The position numbers and the translations under genes are program-made. A model generated the notes under the pieces. That model saw only the letters and a list, made by a program, of their open reading frames with translations, made no database searches and was not told the origin of the DNA. From the NCBI GenBank assembly GCA_009691855.1, contig SIAI01000034.1:1-46767 (forward strand): a stretch of DNA of 46,767 bases, written 5' to 3'. Shown in pieces: positions 7,022 through 18,651 of this stretch. Position 1 is the first letter of the stretch, and the number at the start of each line of letters is the position of its first letter. The stretch is from Planctomycetota bacterium. Lineage in GTDB: Bacteria; Planctomycetota; UBA1135; GCA-002686595.

Positions 7022-9952
7022 ATGGCTCGTTTGCTCGGAACTCGCTTCGTTCGCCGCACGTCCTTCGCCTTGTCCTGTGCCTGGGCTGCGCTCGGCGCGA
7101 GCGCCACGGCGCAGACGTCGATCCGCGAGCGCTTCTTCTTCGACGACTCGCGCGACCCGTTCGAACGCACGCTGGGCGAGGAGGACGCCTTCGGCTCGGC
7201 GCTGGCGGGCCTCGGCGACCTGAACGGCGACGGGCTGAACGAGTTCGCCGTCGGCGCGCCTGGCGATCACCTCGAGGAGGGCGCGGTGTGGATCTTCTCC
7301 GTGCGCCCCTCGCGCCAGATCGCCAAGTTCGTGAAGCTCGGCCCGAGCGAAGCCCTGCCCTTCGACCTTGACCTAGGCGATCGCTTCGGTTCGGCGGTGG
7401 TCGCCCTGGGCGACCTGGACGGCAATGGCGTGGGCGACCTCGCCGTCGGCGCGCCGAGCGACAACGACGGCGCGATTCCGCCGATCAGCGGCGCGGGCGC
7501 GGTGTACGTGCTGTTCCTTGACGCGAACGGCGCGATCGACGAGTACCGCAAGTTCAGCCTCACCTCGGGCGGCTTCGGCGGCAAGCTCAGCTTCGGCGAC
7601 GCCTTCGGCGCGGCTTTGGCCGCGCCGGGTGACCTCGACGGCAACGGCCTACCGGACCTCATCGTGGGCGCGCCGGGCGACGACGACGGCGGCACGAACA
7701 CCGGCGCGGCGTGGGTGCTGTTCTTCGGCGCGAATCGCACGGTGCAAGACGAACAGAAGATCAGCCAGCTGTCCGGCGGCATGCAGGGCGCGCTCACGCG
7801 CGGCGAAGGTTTCGGCGCGGCGCTCGCCTGCCTCGGAGACCTGGACGACGACGGCGTGAAGGATCTGGCCGTGGGCAGCGTGACCCGCGGCCCTCGGCCG
7901 ACCGAGAAGCTGCACGTGCTCTTCCTGAACGGCGCGGGCGAAGCCGTCGCGCAGGTGGGGCACGCCAACGCCGGCCGTGCCGTGGCGGCGCTGGGCGACG
8001 TCGATGGCGACGGAGTCGAGGACCTCGCCGCGGGCGCCCAGGTGATCCTGCTGCACGCGGACGGCACGCTGAAGTCCCAGTCCAGCCTCGCGCCCGCGCC
8101 CTTCAGCGGGTTCAGCGCGGCCCTGGCCGCGCCCGGCGACACGAACAGCGATGGCCGGCCGGACCTCGTCGTCGGCTCCCCCGGAGCGGATGCGCGCGCG
8201 GTGAACTCCGGCGCGCTGAGCTTCTACGAGATCAACGCGAACGGCGTCGCCGATCCGATCCACAGGGACATCGACGCCGCGACGAGCGGGCTGCCGATCG
8301 CACCGCTGCGTTTCAACTTCGATCGCTACGGGTGGGCTACGGCACCGGTCGGCGATCTCGACAACAACGGCCTGGTCGAGATCGCGGTGGGCGCGCCCTT
8401 GGACAACGATGGAGCCGCGAGCGCGGGCGCGGTATGGATCCACTTCATCCAGGGCGGCTCCGGGCATCGCGTGGAGAAGCTCAGCGCGTCGCAGAGCCAG
8501 TTGCCGCTGCGCGCGAATGATCAGTTCGGCAGCGACATCGCGAGCCTGGGCGACCTCGACGGCAACGGGGCCGAGGACCTCGCGGTGTCCGCGCCGTTCG
8601 ACGACGACGGGCGTACGGACGCGGGCGCCGTGTACGTGCTCTTCCTGGCCCAGAACGGCGGCGTCCTACGCCACCAGAAGATCAGCGCGTTGGCTGGGGG
8701 CTTCAGCGCCCCGCCGCTCTTGTCCCACTTCGGAACGCAGCTCGAATCGCTGGGCGATATCGACGGCGACGGACTGGCCGAGCTCGCCGTCGCTTCTCTG
8801 TTCACCTCGATCAGCAACCCCGACAACATCTGGGTGCTGTTCCTGCGCTCCGACGGTACCGTGCGCGCGCAGACCCTGCTGGACCGAACGCTCGTCCCCC
8901 AGCTCGGCACCGGTACCCTGGCGCGCTCGGTGGCCGATCTGGGCTCGGCTCCGGGTGGGCTCCACTACCTGGTCACGAGCGGCTCTACCGGTTCCAACCT
9001 CCAGTCGCTGTGGAGACTGACCCTGAGCGCGAGCGGACAGATCCAGGCCGGGGTTCGCCTGCAGGTGACCCTCGCGCCGAGCGACATGGTCGGACTCGGC
9101 GACCTGGACGGGGACGGTGTCGCCGATCTCGCCTCTCTCCTCAGCAACGGCCGGGTGGAGTTTCGCTTCATGCGCGCCAACTTCTCCGTCGCGCTGCTGC
9201 AGACCCTGGGTGGTTTCGAACTATCGCCGAACGGGCTGGGCGCGCTCGGCGATCTCACCGGCGATGGACTGCCCGACCTCGCCTTCGGCGGGGAGATCAA
9301 CAACCACGGGCGCGTGCTGCTCCTGAGCCTCGACGGCAACGTGAAGTGGGGCTTCGAGCACCAGGACACGGCCGACGCGGCGCCGCTAGAGAACGGCCGC
9401 CAGTTCCCGCGCCCGCACCCCGGACGCACGTTCGTTGTCTCGAGCGCGGGCGCGAACCTCGGCACGACGGCCTTCGACTCGACGCCGAACGGACCGAACC
9501 AGGGCAGCGACCTCCTGGTGGATCGCGGCAACGTGCTCATCCTGCAGGACTCGCTGGCGCCGACGCAGAGCCGCTTCGGCATCTTCGACCACCCCACCGA
9601 CGATCCCGAAGGCGGCCTGTTCGGCTTCGACTTCCCGCGTCTCATCCGCCCGCTCTCCATCGAGCTCGCCGACCTCGATCCCTTCCCCCACGAGGGCGCG
9701 ACCGTGACGCTCGTCGACGACGCGAACCGCACGCGCCTGTACGACGTGCCCGCCGGCTGGACCGGGCTCTTCGGCTCGACCTCGATCCGCAAGCTCGCGC
9801 TCGACACGCTCGCGCCCAAGCCAGGCGCCGGACCCTATCCGGCCGAAGCCTTCGAGACGCCGGGCTTCGATTCACGGCGCGTGGTGCGCATCGAGGTCGA
9901 GCTCTTCGACGGCGGAGCGCTCGACGACCTCGCCTACGACCCCTATCCGTAG
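7022..9952 (+). CDS. Secreted FG-GAP/integrin-alpha-like beta-propeller protein, copy B
   Basis: This 976-residue protein is a tandem paralogue of the gene just upstream and is colinear with it throughout. It has a signal peptide (residues ~1-35, ending GASATAQ), repeated GDLNGDG/GDLDGNG calcium loops, and the same C-terminal domain starting at GRTFVVSSAGANLG and ending DDLAYDPYP. The C-terminal domain is visibly more conserved between the copies (about three quarters identical by eye) than the repeats. The chosen ATG follows GAAGG at 7012-7016. The frame is open upstream to 6527, but that part overlaps copy A and is Arg/Pro-rich shadow sequence. The probable role is the same as copy A, perhaps with different ligand loops. 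Confidence 0.85.
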   Translation: MARLLGTRFVRRTSFALSCAWAALGASATAQTSIRERFFFDDSRDPFERTLGEEDAFGSALAGLGDLNGDGLNEFAVGAPGDHLEEGAVWIFSVRPSRQIAKFVKLGPSEALPFDLDLGDRFGSAVVALGDLDGNGVGDLAVGAPSDNDGAIPPISGAGAVYVLFLDANGAIDEYRKFSLTSGGFGGKLSFGDAFGAALAAPGDLDGNGLPDLIVGAPGDDDGGTNTGAAWVLFFGANRTVQDEQKISQLSGGMQGALTRGEGFGAALACLGDLDDDGVKDLAVGSVTRGPRPTEKLHVLFLNGAGEAVAQVGHANAGRAVAALGDVDGDGVEDLAAGAQVILLHADGTLKSQSSLAPAPFSGFSAALAAPGDTNSDGRPDLVVGSPGADARAVNSGALSFYEINANGVADPIHRDIDAATSGLPIAPLRFNFDRYGWATAPVGDLDNNGLVEIAVGAPLDNDGAASAGAVWIHFIQGGSGHRVEKLSASQSQLPLRANDQFGSDIASLGDLDGNGAEDLAVSAPFDDDGRTDAGAVYVLFLAQNGGVLRHQKISALAGGFSAPPLLSHFGTQLESLGDIDGDGLAELAVASLFTSISNPDNIWVLFLRSDGTVRAQTLLDRTLVPQLGTGTLARSVADLGSAPGGLHYLVTSGSTGSNLQSLWRLTLSASGQIQAGVRLQVTLAPSDMVGLGDLDGDGVADLASLLSNGRVEFRFMRANFSVALLQTLGGFELSPNGLGALGDLTGDGLPDLAFGGEINNHGRVLLLSLDGNVKWGFEHQDTADAAPLENGRQFPRPHPGRTFVVSSAGANLGTTAFDSTPNGPNQGSDLLVDRGNVLILQDSLAPTQSRFGIFDHPTDDPEGGLFGFDFPRLIRPLSIELADLDPFPHEGATVTLVDDANRTRLYDVPAGWTGLFGSTSIRKLALDTLAPKPGAGPYPAEAFETPGFDSRRVVRIEVELFDGGALDDLAYDPYP

Positions 9953-9977
9953 ACAGCGGTCGCTACAATCCGCGCCG

Positions 9978-10712
9978 ATGCGCCCCTGGATCGGGATCGT
10001 CGGCGAGCTGGTCGAGGACCAAGGGCCGCCGCCGCGGAGCGAGGTGCGGCTCTCGCTGCGCTACGCGGCCGCGATCGAGCGTGCGGGAGGCCTGCCGTTC
10101 CTCGTGCCCTATCCGCAGGTGGAGGAGCTCGACGAGCTGCTCGCGCGCGCCGACGGCCTGCTGTTCTCCGGCGGCGACGACTTCGACACCGCGCGCCTGG
10201 GCCTGGGCCCGACGCACCCGGCGGCCAAGCCGGTGCCGAGCCGCAAGCAGGACTTCGACCTCGCCCTTGCGCGGCGCGCGCTCGGCGCGGGCTTGCCCAC
10301 GTTCGGCATCTGCTACGGCATGCAGCTCCTGGCGCTGGCCGAGGGCGGCACGCTGCACCAGCACCTGCCCGACGATCGCCCCGGTGCGCAGCCGCACTCG
10401 GGCGGCGTGCAACACGCGGTGACGGTGCTCGCCAGCACGCGGCTGCGCGCGCTGCTCGGCGTGCCGGCCGTGGAGGTGGTCTCGCGCCACCACCAGGCGG
10501 TCGCCAGCGTCGGCGCGGGCTGGATCGTGAGCGCGGTGGACGGCGAGGAGCTGATCGAGGCCGTCGAGCGCCGCGAGCATCCCTTCGCGCTCGGCGTGCA
10601 GTGGCATCCCGAGCTCTCCGCCGACCTCGCCCACGCGCGACTCTTCACGGGCCTGGTCGAGGCCGCGCGCGCGCACGCCACGGCGCGCAGCGTCGCCGGG
10701 GCCGGCGCTTGA
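9978..10712 (+). CDS. Class I glutamine-amidotransferase-like hydrolase (peptidase C26, PuuD-like)
   Basis: This 244-residue protein matches the C26 gamma-glutamyl hydrolase family in length and motifs. The nucleophile is C112 in GICYGMQ, the catalytic dyad is H210 and E212 in QWHPE, and the N-terminal LLFSGGDDF loop forms the oxyanion region. PuuD-type members cleave gamma-glutamyl-GABA; others act on different gamma-glutamyl amides. No putrescine-utilisation genes are adjacent, so the substrate is unassigned. The gene starts 25 bp after FG-GAP copy B and its stop overlaps the likely TTG start of aroB, so it may be co-expressed with aroB. Confidence 0.85.
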   Translation: MRPWIGIVGELVEDQGPPPRSEVRLSLRYAAAIERAGGLPFLVPYPQVEELDELLARADGLLFSGGDDFDTARLGLGPTHPAAKPVPSRKQDFDLALARRALGAGLPTFGICYGMQLLALAEGGTLHQHLPDDRPGAQPHSGGVQHAVTVLASTRLRALLGVPAVEVVSRHHQAVASVGAGWIVSAVDGEELIEAVERREHPFALGVQWHPELSADLAHARLFTGLVEAARAHATARSVAGAGA

Positions 10713-11788
10713 GCGCGACGCGCATCCGCGTCGCCACGCGCACGCCCTACGAAGTCGTGATCGGGCGCGGGGTCCTCGCCGAGCTCGATTCGGAGCTCTC
10801 GCAGAGCTCACCCGCCGCCGTGCTGAGCGACACCAACGTCGTGCGCCTGCACGCCGCGCGCCTCGGTCGCTCCACGTCCTTGCCGCGCCTCGCCGTGGCG
10901 CCGGGCGAGGACTCGAAGGGCTTCGCGACCCTCGAGCGCGTGCTCGACTTCCTGCTGGCCTCGAACCTCGACCGGCGCTCGACGCTGGTTCTCTTCGGCG
11001 GCGGCGTGGTCGGTGACCTGGGTGGCCTGGCCGCGGCGCTGTTCATGCGCGGCATCGCCTGCGTGCAGTGTCCGACGACGCTGCTCGCGCAGGTCGATTC
11101 GTCGGTCGGCGGCAAGACCGCCGTGAACCTGCGCGCGGGCAAGAACCTGGCCGGCGCGTTCCACCAGCCGCGGCTCGTGCTCGCCGACACGGACACGCTC
11201 GCCACGCTGCCCGACGAGGAGCTGCGCTCGGGCCTGGGCGAGGTTGTGAAGAGCGCGCTGCTCGGCGACGCGCAGCTGTTCGCGCTGCTCGAGCGCGAGA
11301 GCGCGGCCGTGCTCGCGCGCGACGCCGAGATCCTCGCCGAGGTCGTCACGCGCTGCGTACGCGTCAAGGCGGCGATCGTGGCGCGCGACGAGGACGAGCG
11401 CGGCGAGCGCAAGCTCCTCAACCTCGGCCACACCTTCGCGCACGGCATCGAGCAGGCCGCGGGCTTCGGCGTGATCCCGCACGGCGTCGCCGTGGCCGTC
11501 GGGCTCACCCTCGCGCTCGAAGCCAGCGAACGCCTCGGGCTACTCGAGGAGCGTGCGCTACGCCCGCGCCTCGCCGCGCTGCTAGCCGCCCTCGGCTTGC
11601 CCGGCGATCTCACGGCCCTGCGCGCGCGCTACACGGTGCGGCTCGCATCCGACGAACTCGCGCAGGGGATGCGCCACGACAAGAAGGGACGCGCGGGGCG
11701 GCCGACGTTCGTGCTGGTGCGCGGCCTGGGGAAGGTCGATTTCGACGTCGAGCTCGCGGAGCAGGAGCTGCTCGTGGTGCTGGGTTGA
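10709..11788 (+). CDS. aroB: 3-dehydroquinate synthase
   Basis: Second step of the shikimate pathway: DAHP to 3-dehydroquinate, using NAD and a divalent metal. The NAD-binding GGGVVGDLGGLAAA stretch, the PTTLLAQVDSSVGGKTAVN signature and the three metal ligands (E178 in GLGEVVKS, H241 in GHTFAHG, H258 in IPHG) are all present. No ATG lies near the expected N-terminus. TTG at 10709 gives 359 residues, the normal family length, and overlaps the upstream stop as TTGA, which suggests coupling. The frame is open to 10601, but a start there would overlap the previous gene deeply. No other aro genes are nearby. Confidence 0.93.
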   Translation: MSATRIRVATRTPYEVVIGRGVLAELDSELSQSSPAAVLSDTNVVRLHAARLGRSTSLPRLAVAPGEDSKGFATLERVLDFLLASNLDRRSTLVLFGGGVVGDLGGLAAALFMRGIACVQCPTTLLAQVDSSVGGKTAVNLRAGKNLAGAFHQPRLVLADTDTLATLPDEELRSGLGEVVKSALLGDAQLFALLERESAAVLARDAEILAEVVTRCVRVKAAIVARDEDERGERKLLNLGHTFAHGIEQAAGFGVIPHGVAVAVGLTLALEASERLGLLEERALRPRLAALLAALGLPGDLTALRARYTVRLASDELAQGMRHDKKGRAGRPTFVLVRGLGKVDFDVELAEQELLVVLG

Positions 11789-11916
11789 TGCCAGCGCCTC
11801 CAGGCTGGAATCCAGAGACCCGCCGGGGCGGACGAACCGTTCGACAGCCGCGCGCCGATTTGTCAGGATGCGCGGAATCCGCTCCTTCCTAAGGCCGCCG
11901 CGACGCCACCCCTTCG

Positions 11917-15171
<3,255 letters not shown>

Positions 15172-15400
15172 GCTGAGGGCCAGATAGGGCGCGGGGTCCG
15201 CCCACTCTCTCGAATCGCCTCGCGGCCCCCGGTGCCGGCGCCTGACCCGTCTCGGTGCCGGCGGCAGCCGCCCGAATGGCCGGACTGGAGCCTGGGGTAC
15301 GAGGCTCCTTCCCGCGAGAAGACCCACGAAAGACCCAACGGAAACCCGCTGGCCTCCATCTCGGACGCAAAGCTCCGATCCCCGTCCTCCCGGATCCGCC
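15172..15400. other. Gap between carB and the propeller gene
   Basis: This 229-bp stretch contains no credible ORF. A short direct repeat GGTGCCGGCG occurs twice around 15230-15265. No clear promoter or ribosome-binding site is seen ahead of the next ATG; the bases just before it read GGATCCGCC. In the repeat-junction model it is the left end of the inserted accessory block. Confidence 0.4.
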
Positions 15401-18400
15401 ATGGATGCACGTCTCTCCCTCTGGGTCACCCTCGCCTTCGCCGCTCCGCTGTCGGCCCAGAGCTACCGCCTGAACACACCCTTCCCTCCGGGTCCCACCG
15501 TGGGCGACGCCTTCGGCCCCGAGATCTCCGCGGACGGCGCGTACGTCGTCTACTCCGCCGATCAGGAGCGCGACGACGTTTTCGAGCTCTTCAGCGTCCG
15601 CGCCGACGGCAGCGCAGCGCCGGTCAAGCTGGTCTCGCATGGTGAGCCCGACGATTACGAGATCAGTCCGGATGGGCAGTGGGTGGTCTACCGCAAGAGC
15701 CAGCTCTACAGCGTGCCCATCCAGGGCGGAGCCTCACCCGTCCGGCTGAGCTCGTTCGGGGTTGTCCAAACCTTCGAGTTCTCCCCCTCGACGCAGCGCG
15801 TCCTGTTCATCGCGCAGGCGAGCGGGTTCTCCGAGCTCTACAGCGCGCCCGTCGACGGCAGCTCGCCGGCGATCAAGCTCAGTCACCCATTGCCTTCGGG
15901 GGTGGACGTCGAAGGCCTGCGCATCAGTCCGGACGGTCTTCACGCGCTGTACCTCGCGCGCAAGGCGAACGTGGAAGCCGAGCTGCGCTGCGTCCCGGTC
16001 GACGGCAGCGCCGGCGCCGTCCTGGTCCAGCGCCTGACTGCACCCGCCGACATCCAGACCTACTACTACACCGCCTCCCACTTCGACTTCGGCCCGGATG
16101 GAGCGCGCGTCGTCTTCCGCGCCGACAAGGACACCGACGAGGTGTTCGAGCTCTACAGCGCGCCGCGGGACGGGAGCGCGCCCGCGATCAAGATCAGCGG
16201 GACGCTCGCGGCCAGCGAGGACGTGCTGGACTACGGTTTCGGCCAGACGGGAGGACGGGTCGTCTACCGCACGCAGCCGGGCCCGGGCGAGCGCCTGCGG
16301 AGCGCGCCGATCGACGGCAGCGCCGCGCCGATCGAGCTCACCACCAGCGCGCACCAGGCGGCCTACGAATTCCGCGTGGATCCGGCCGGCACGCGCGTGG
16401 TCTTCCAGGCCTACGGTCCGAGCGCGATCGAGCTCTTCACGGTCCCGATCGACGGTAGCACCGCAGCGCTGCAGATCAGCAACTCGTTGCCAGGCCTCAT
16501 TGGCCCCGAGGCCTTCGCGATCACTCCCGATGGGAGCCGCGTCGTCTACGCCGCGCCCGAGGACGTCTCGACGATCGACCTCTACAGCGTGCCGATCGAC
16601 GGCAGCCCCGGCCGGCTCAAGCTGAGCGGCCCGGGCGGCGGCGTCCAGTTGTATCCCATCGATCGTTGCTTCAGCCTCAGCGCCGATGGAGCGCAGATCG
16701 TGTACCGCGCCGACCCCGAGCTCGACTCGGTCTTCCACCTCTTCAGCGCGCCGCTCGACGGCAGCGCTCCAGCCGTCACGCTCGCCGCGCCGTCGTTCCA
16801 GTCCTCCTTGCCTAACGCAGGCGTGCTCACCTTCCGCCTCGCGCCCGTCGGCCAGCGCGTCGTGTACCAGCACGACCAGGACACCTTCGACGTCCTGGAG
16901 GTCTACAGCGTGCCCATCGACGGGAGCTCGGCGCCCGTCAAGCTGAACACGCCGCTGCCGAGCCCAGCGAGCGACGACGTGACCGACTTCCTCCTCACGA
17001 GCAACGCGCAGCAAGCCGTCTACCGCGACCAACAAGGCGTGCACGTCGTGCCGACGAGCGGCCTGACGAGCGCCGACACGCTCACCGGGCCGGTCGGCGA
17101 CCAGGCGCTCTCTGCGGACGGCAGGTGGCTCGTGTACACGCAGGGCTCGCGACCGGACCTCTTCAGTCTGCCCATCGACGGGAGCTCGGCCGCCGTCCAG
17201 CTCAGCGGTCCCTACGCTCCCGCGGGCAGCTTCTTGCCCGGCGCCCGCCTGATGGCGATCAGCCCGGACTCGAGCCGTGTCGTGTATCGCGCGAACCAAG
17301 ACCTCAACCAGGCCTTCGATCTCTACAGCATCGCGATCGACGGCAGCGGGCCGAGCGTGAACCTCTCCGGCGTCGGCGGCGGAGGCCTCCGGCTCCAAAC
17401 GCTCGAGATCGGCCCTGACAGCGCGTGCGTGGTCTACCGCGCGGACCCGGACAACGACGGAAAGTTCACGCTGTTCCGCGCGCCGCTCGACGGGAGCGTT
17501 CCGGCGCTCGCGCTCAGCGCGGGTCCGCCGGGCACCGCTGTCGAATCGTTCCGCATCTCCCCGGACGGGACGCGCGTGGCCTACGTGGCTCACGTCGGCT
17601 ACGCCGACAGCCTGTACGCAGTCCCGAGCGCAGGCGGGACGCTCCCGACGCTGCTCGCCGGTCCGCTGGTCGCGTACGGAGACGTCCATTCGCTCGAGAT
17701 CACACCCGACGGCCTGCACGTCGTCTACCGCGCCGATCAGGCGCAAGACGACGTCATCGAGCTGTTCGCCGTCGCGATCGACGGCAGCGCCGGCCCGCTC
17801 GCGCTCCATCCTCCGCTCGTCCCCGGCGGAGACGTGATCGAGCAGCACCTCTCCCCGGATGGCAGCTGCGTCGTCTTCCTCGCGGATGCCGCGACCGACG
17901 AGGTCTTCGAGCTCTTCCGCGCCAGGATCACGGCCCCGGGCATTCCGCTCCGGCTCAACGCGGCGCTCCCGCCGAATGGCGACGTGACTCCCGGGTTCTC
18001 GATCCGCGCCGGCAGCCTCCGCGTGGTCTATCGCGCGGACCAGGAGCAGAACAACGTCCACGAGCTCTTCGAGGTGCCGCTCAACGCGAGCCTGCCGCCG
18101 AGCAAGCTCAACGCCCCGCTCGTGACCGGCGGCGACGTCCTGGGCGATTTCCAGGTCTCTCCCGACGGCAAGCGCGTGCTGTATCGCGCGGATCAGGAGC
18201 GCGACGAGGTCTACGAGCTCTTCATGGCGTTCGACGCGACTTCCCCCGGCCGGCGCGTGAGCGGTGCGCTCGTCACCAACGGAGACGTGCTCTCCTTCCA
18301 AGTCGGCCCGGACGGCAGGCGCGTCTTCTACCTCGCCGACCAGGCGAGCGATGAGGTCGTGGAGCTCTTCGCCTGCGGCCTGCCGCCGCGTTCGTTCCGC

Positions 18401-18412
18401 CGCGCGCCCTGA
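15401..18412 (+). CDS. Secreted giant TolB/WD40-like beta-propeller repeat protein
   Basis: This 1003-residue protein has a short signal peptide (MDARLSLWVTLAFAAPLSAQ). The rest consists of about 20 blades of ~45-50 residues. The blade consensus is I-S-P-D-G-x-R-V-V-Y-R-A-D-Q, then a variable acidic stretch, then E-L-Y-S-V-P-I-D-G-S. This resembles TolB-type (PD40) propellers; twenty blades would fit roughly three propellers in series. No enzymatic, anchoring or sorting domain is visible. The gene lies directly after carB and is followed 16 bp after its stop by a short carB-tail repeat. A decayed fragment of the same family lies at 20700-21032 on the other strand, so the family has been mobile or duplicated locally. 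Function is unknown; surface binding or sensing is plausible. Confidence 0.82.
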   Translation: MDARLSLWVTLAFAAPLSAQSYRLNTPFPPGPTVGDAFGPEISADGAYVVYSADQERDDVFELFSVRADGSAAPVKLVSHGEPDDYEISPDGQWVVYRKSQLYSVPIQGGASPVRLSSFGVVQTFEFSPSTQRVLFIAQASGFSELYSAPVDGSSPAIKLSHPLPSGVDVEGLRISPDGLHALYLARKANVEAELRCVPVDGSAGAVLVQRLTAPADIQTYYYTASHFDFGPDGARVVFRADKDTDEVFELYSAPRDGSAPAIKISGTLAASEDVLDYGFGQTGGRVVYRTQPGPGERLRSAPIDGSAAPIELTTSAHQAAYEFRVDPAGTRVVFQAYGPSAIELFTVPIDGSTAALQISNSLPGLIGPEAFAITPDGSRVVYAAPEDVSTIDLYSVPIDGSPGRLKLSGPGGGVQLYPIDRCFSLSADGAQIVYRADPELDSVFHLFSAPLDGSAPAVTLAAPSFQSSLPNAGVLTFRLAPVGQRVVYQHDQDTFDVLEVYSVPIDGSSAPVKLNTPLPSPASDDVTDFLLTSNAQQAVYRDQQGVHVVPTSGLTSADTLTGPVGDQALSADGRWLVYTQGSRPDLFSLPIDGSSAAVQLSGPYAPAGSFLPGARLMAISPDSSRVVYRANQDLNQAFDLYSIAIDGSGPSVNLSGVGGGGLRLQTLEIGPDSACVVYRADPDNDGKFTLFRAPLDGSVPALALSAGPPGTAVESFRISPDGTRVAYVAHVGYADSLYAVPSAGGTLPTLLAGPLVAYGDVHSLEITPDGLHVVYRADQAQDDVIELFAVAIDGSAGPLALHPPLVPGGDVIEQHLSPDGSCVVFLADAATDEVFELFRARITAPGIPLRLNAALPPNGDVTPGFSIRAGSLRVVYRADQEQNNVHELFEVPLNASLPPSKLNAPLVTGGDVLGDFQVSPDGKRVLYRADQERDEVYELFMAFDATSPGRRVSGALVTNGDVLSFQVGPDGRRVFYLADQASDEVVELFACGLPPRSFRRAP

Positions 18413-18427
18413 CGGGCCGACGCGAGG

Positions 18428-18472
18428 CGCGTGCGCGCGGAGACGGCGAACGTGAGAAGCGTCAGGGTCTGA
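18428..18472 (+). repeat. carB 3'-end direct repeat, copy 2 (short, decayed)
   Basis: Fifteen codons, counting the stop, match the end of carB. They encode RVRAET, then eight residues ending VRV, then TGA. The first 18 nt are identical to carB, and the spacing from RVRAET to the stop (8 codons) is exactly the same in all three copies; the following GCT is also shared with copy 1. Upstream similarity continues weakly for about 8 nt with a 1-nt insertion and then stops. It lies 16 bp after the propeller gene. Short, but the conserved register argues against chance. Confidence 0.65.
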
Positions 18473-18651
18473 GCTCCGGTCGAGGCCCCGCGTCTGAAGA
18501 TCCGGCCGATCCGGTCCGCTGTGACCGCGACGTAGACGAGCGCTAGAAGAGTTCGAGCGCTCAGAGCCTCGAACCACTTGTCTTCTGCCTGTTGCGCAGC
18601 CGTCTCGTCGAGCCGCGTCCTTCGTTCTCCGTTCAAAGGATCGAGCCAGTC

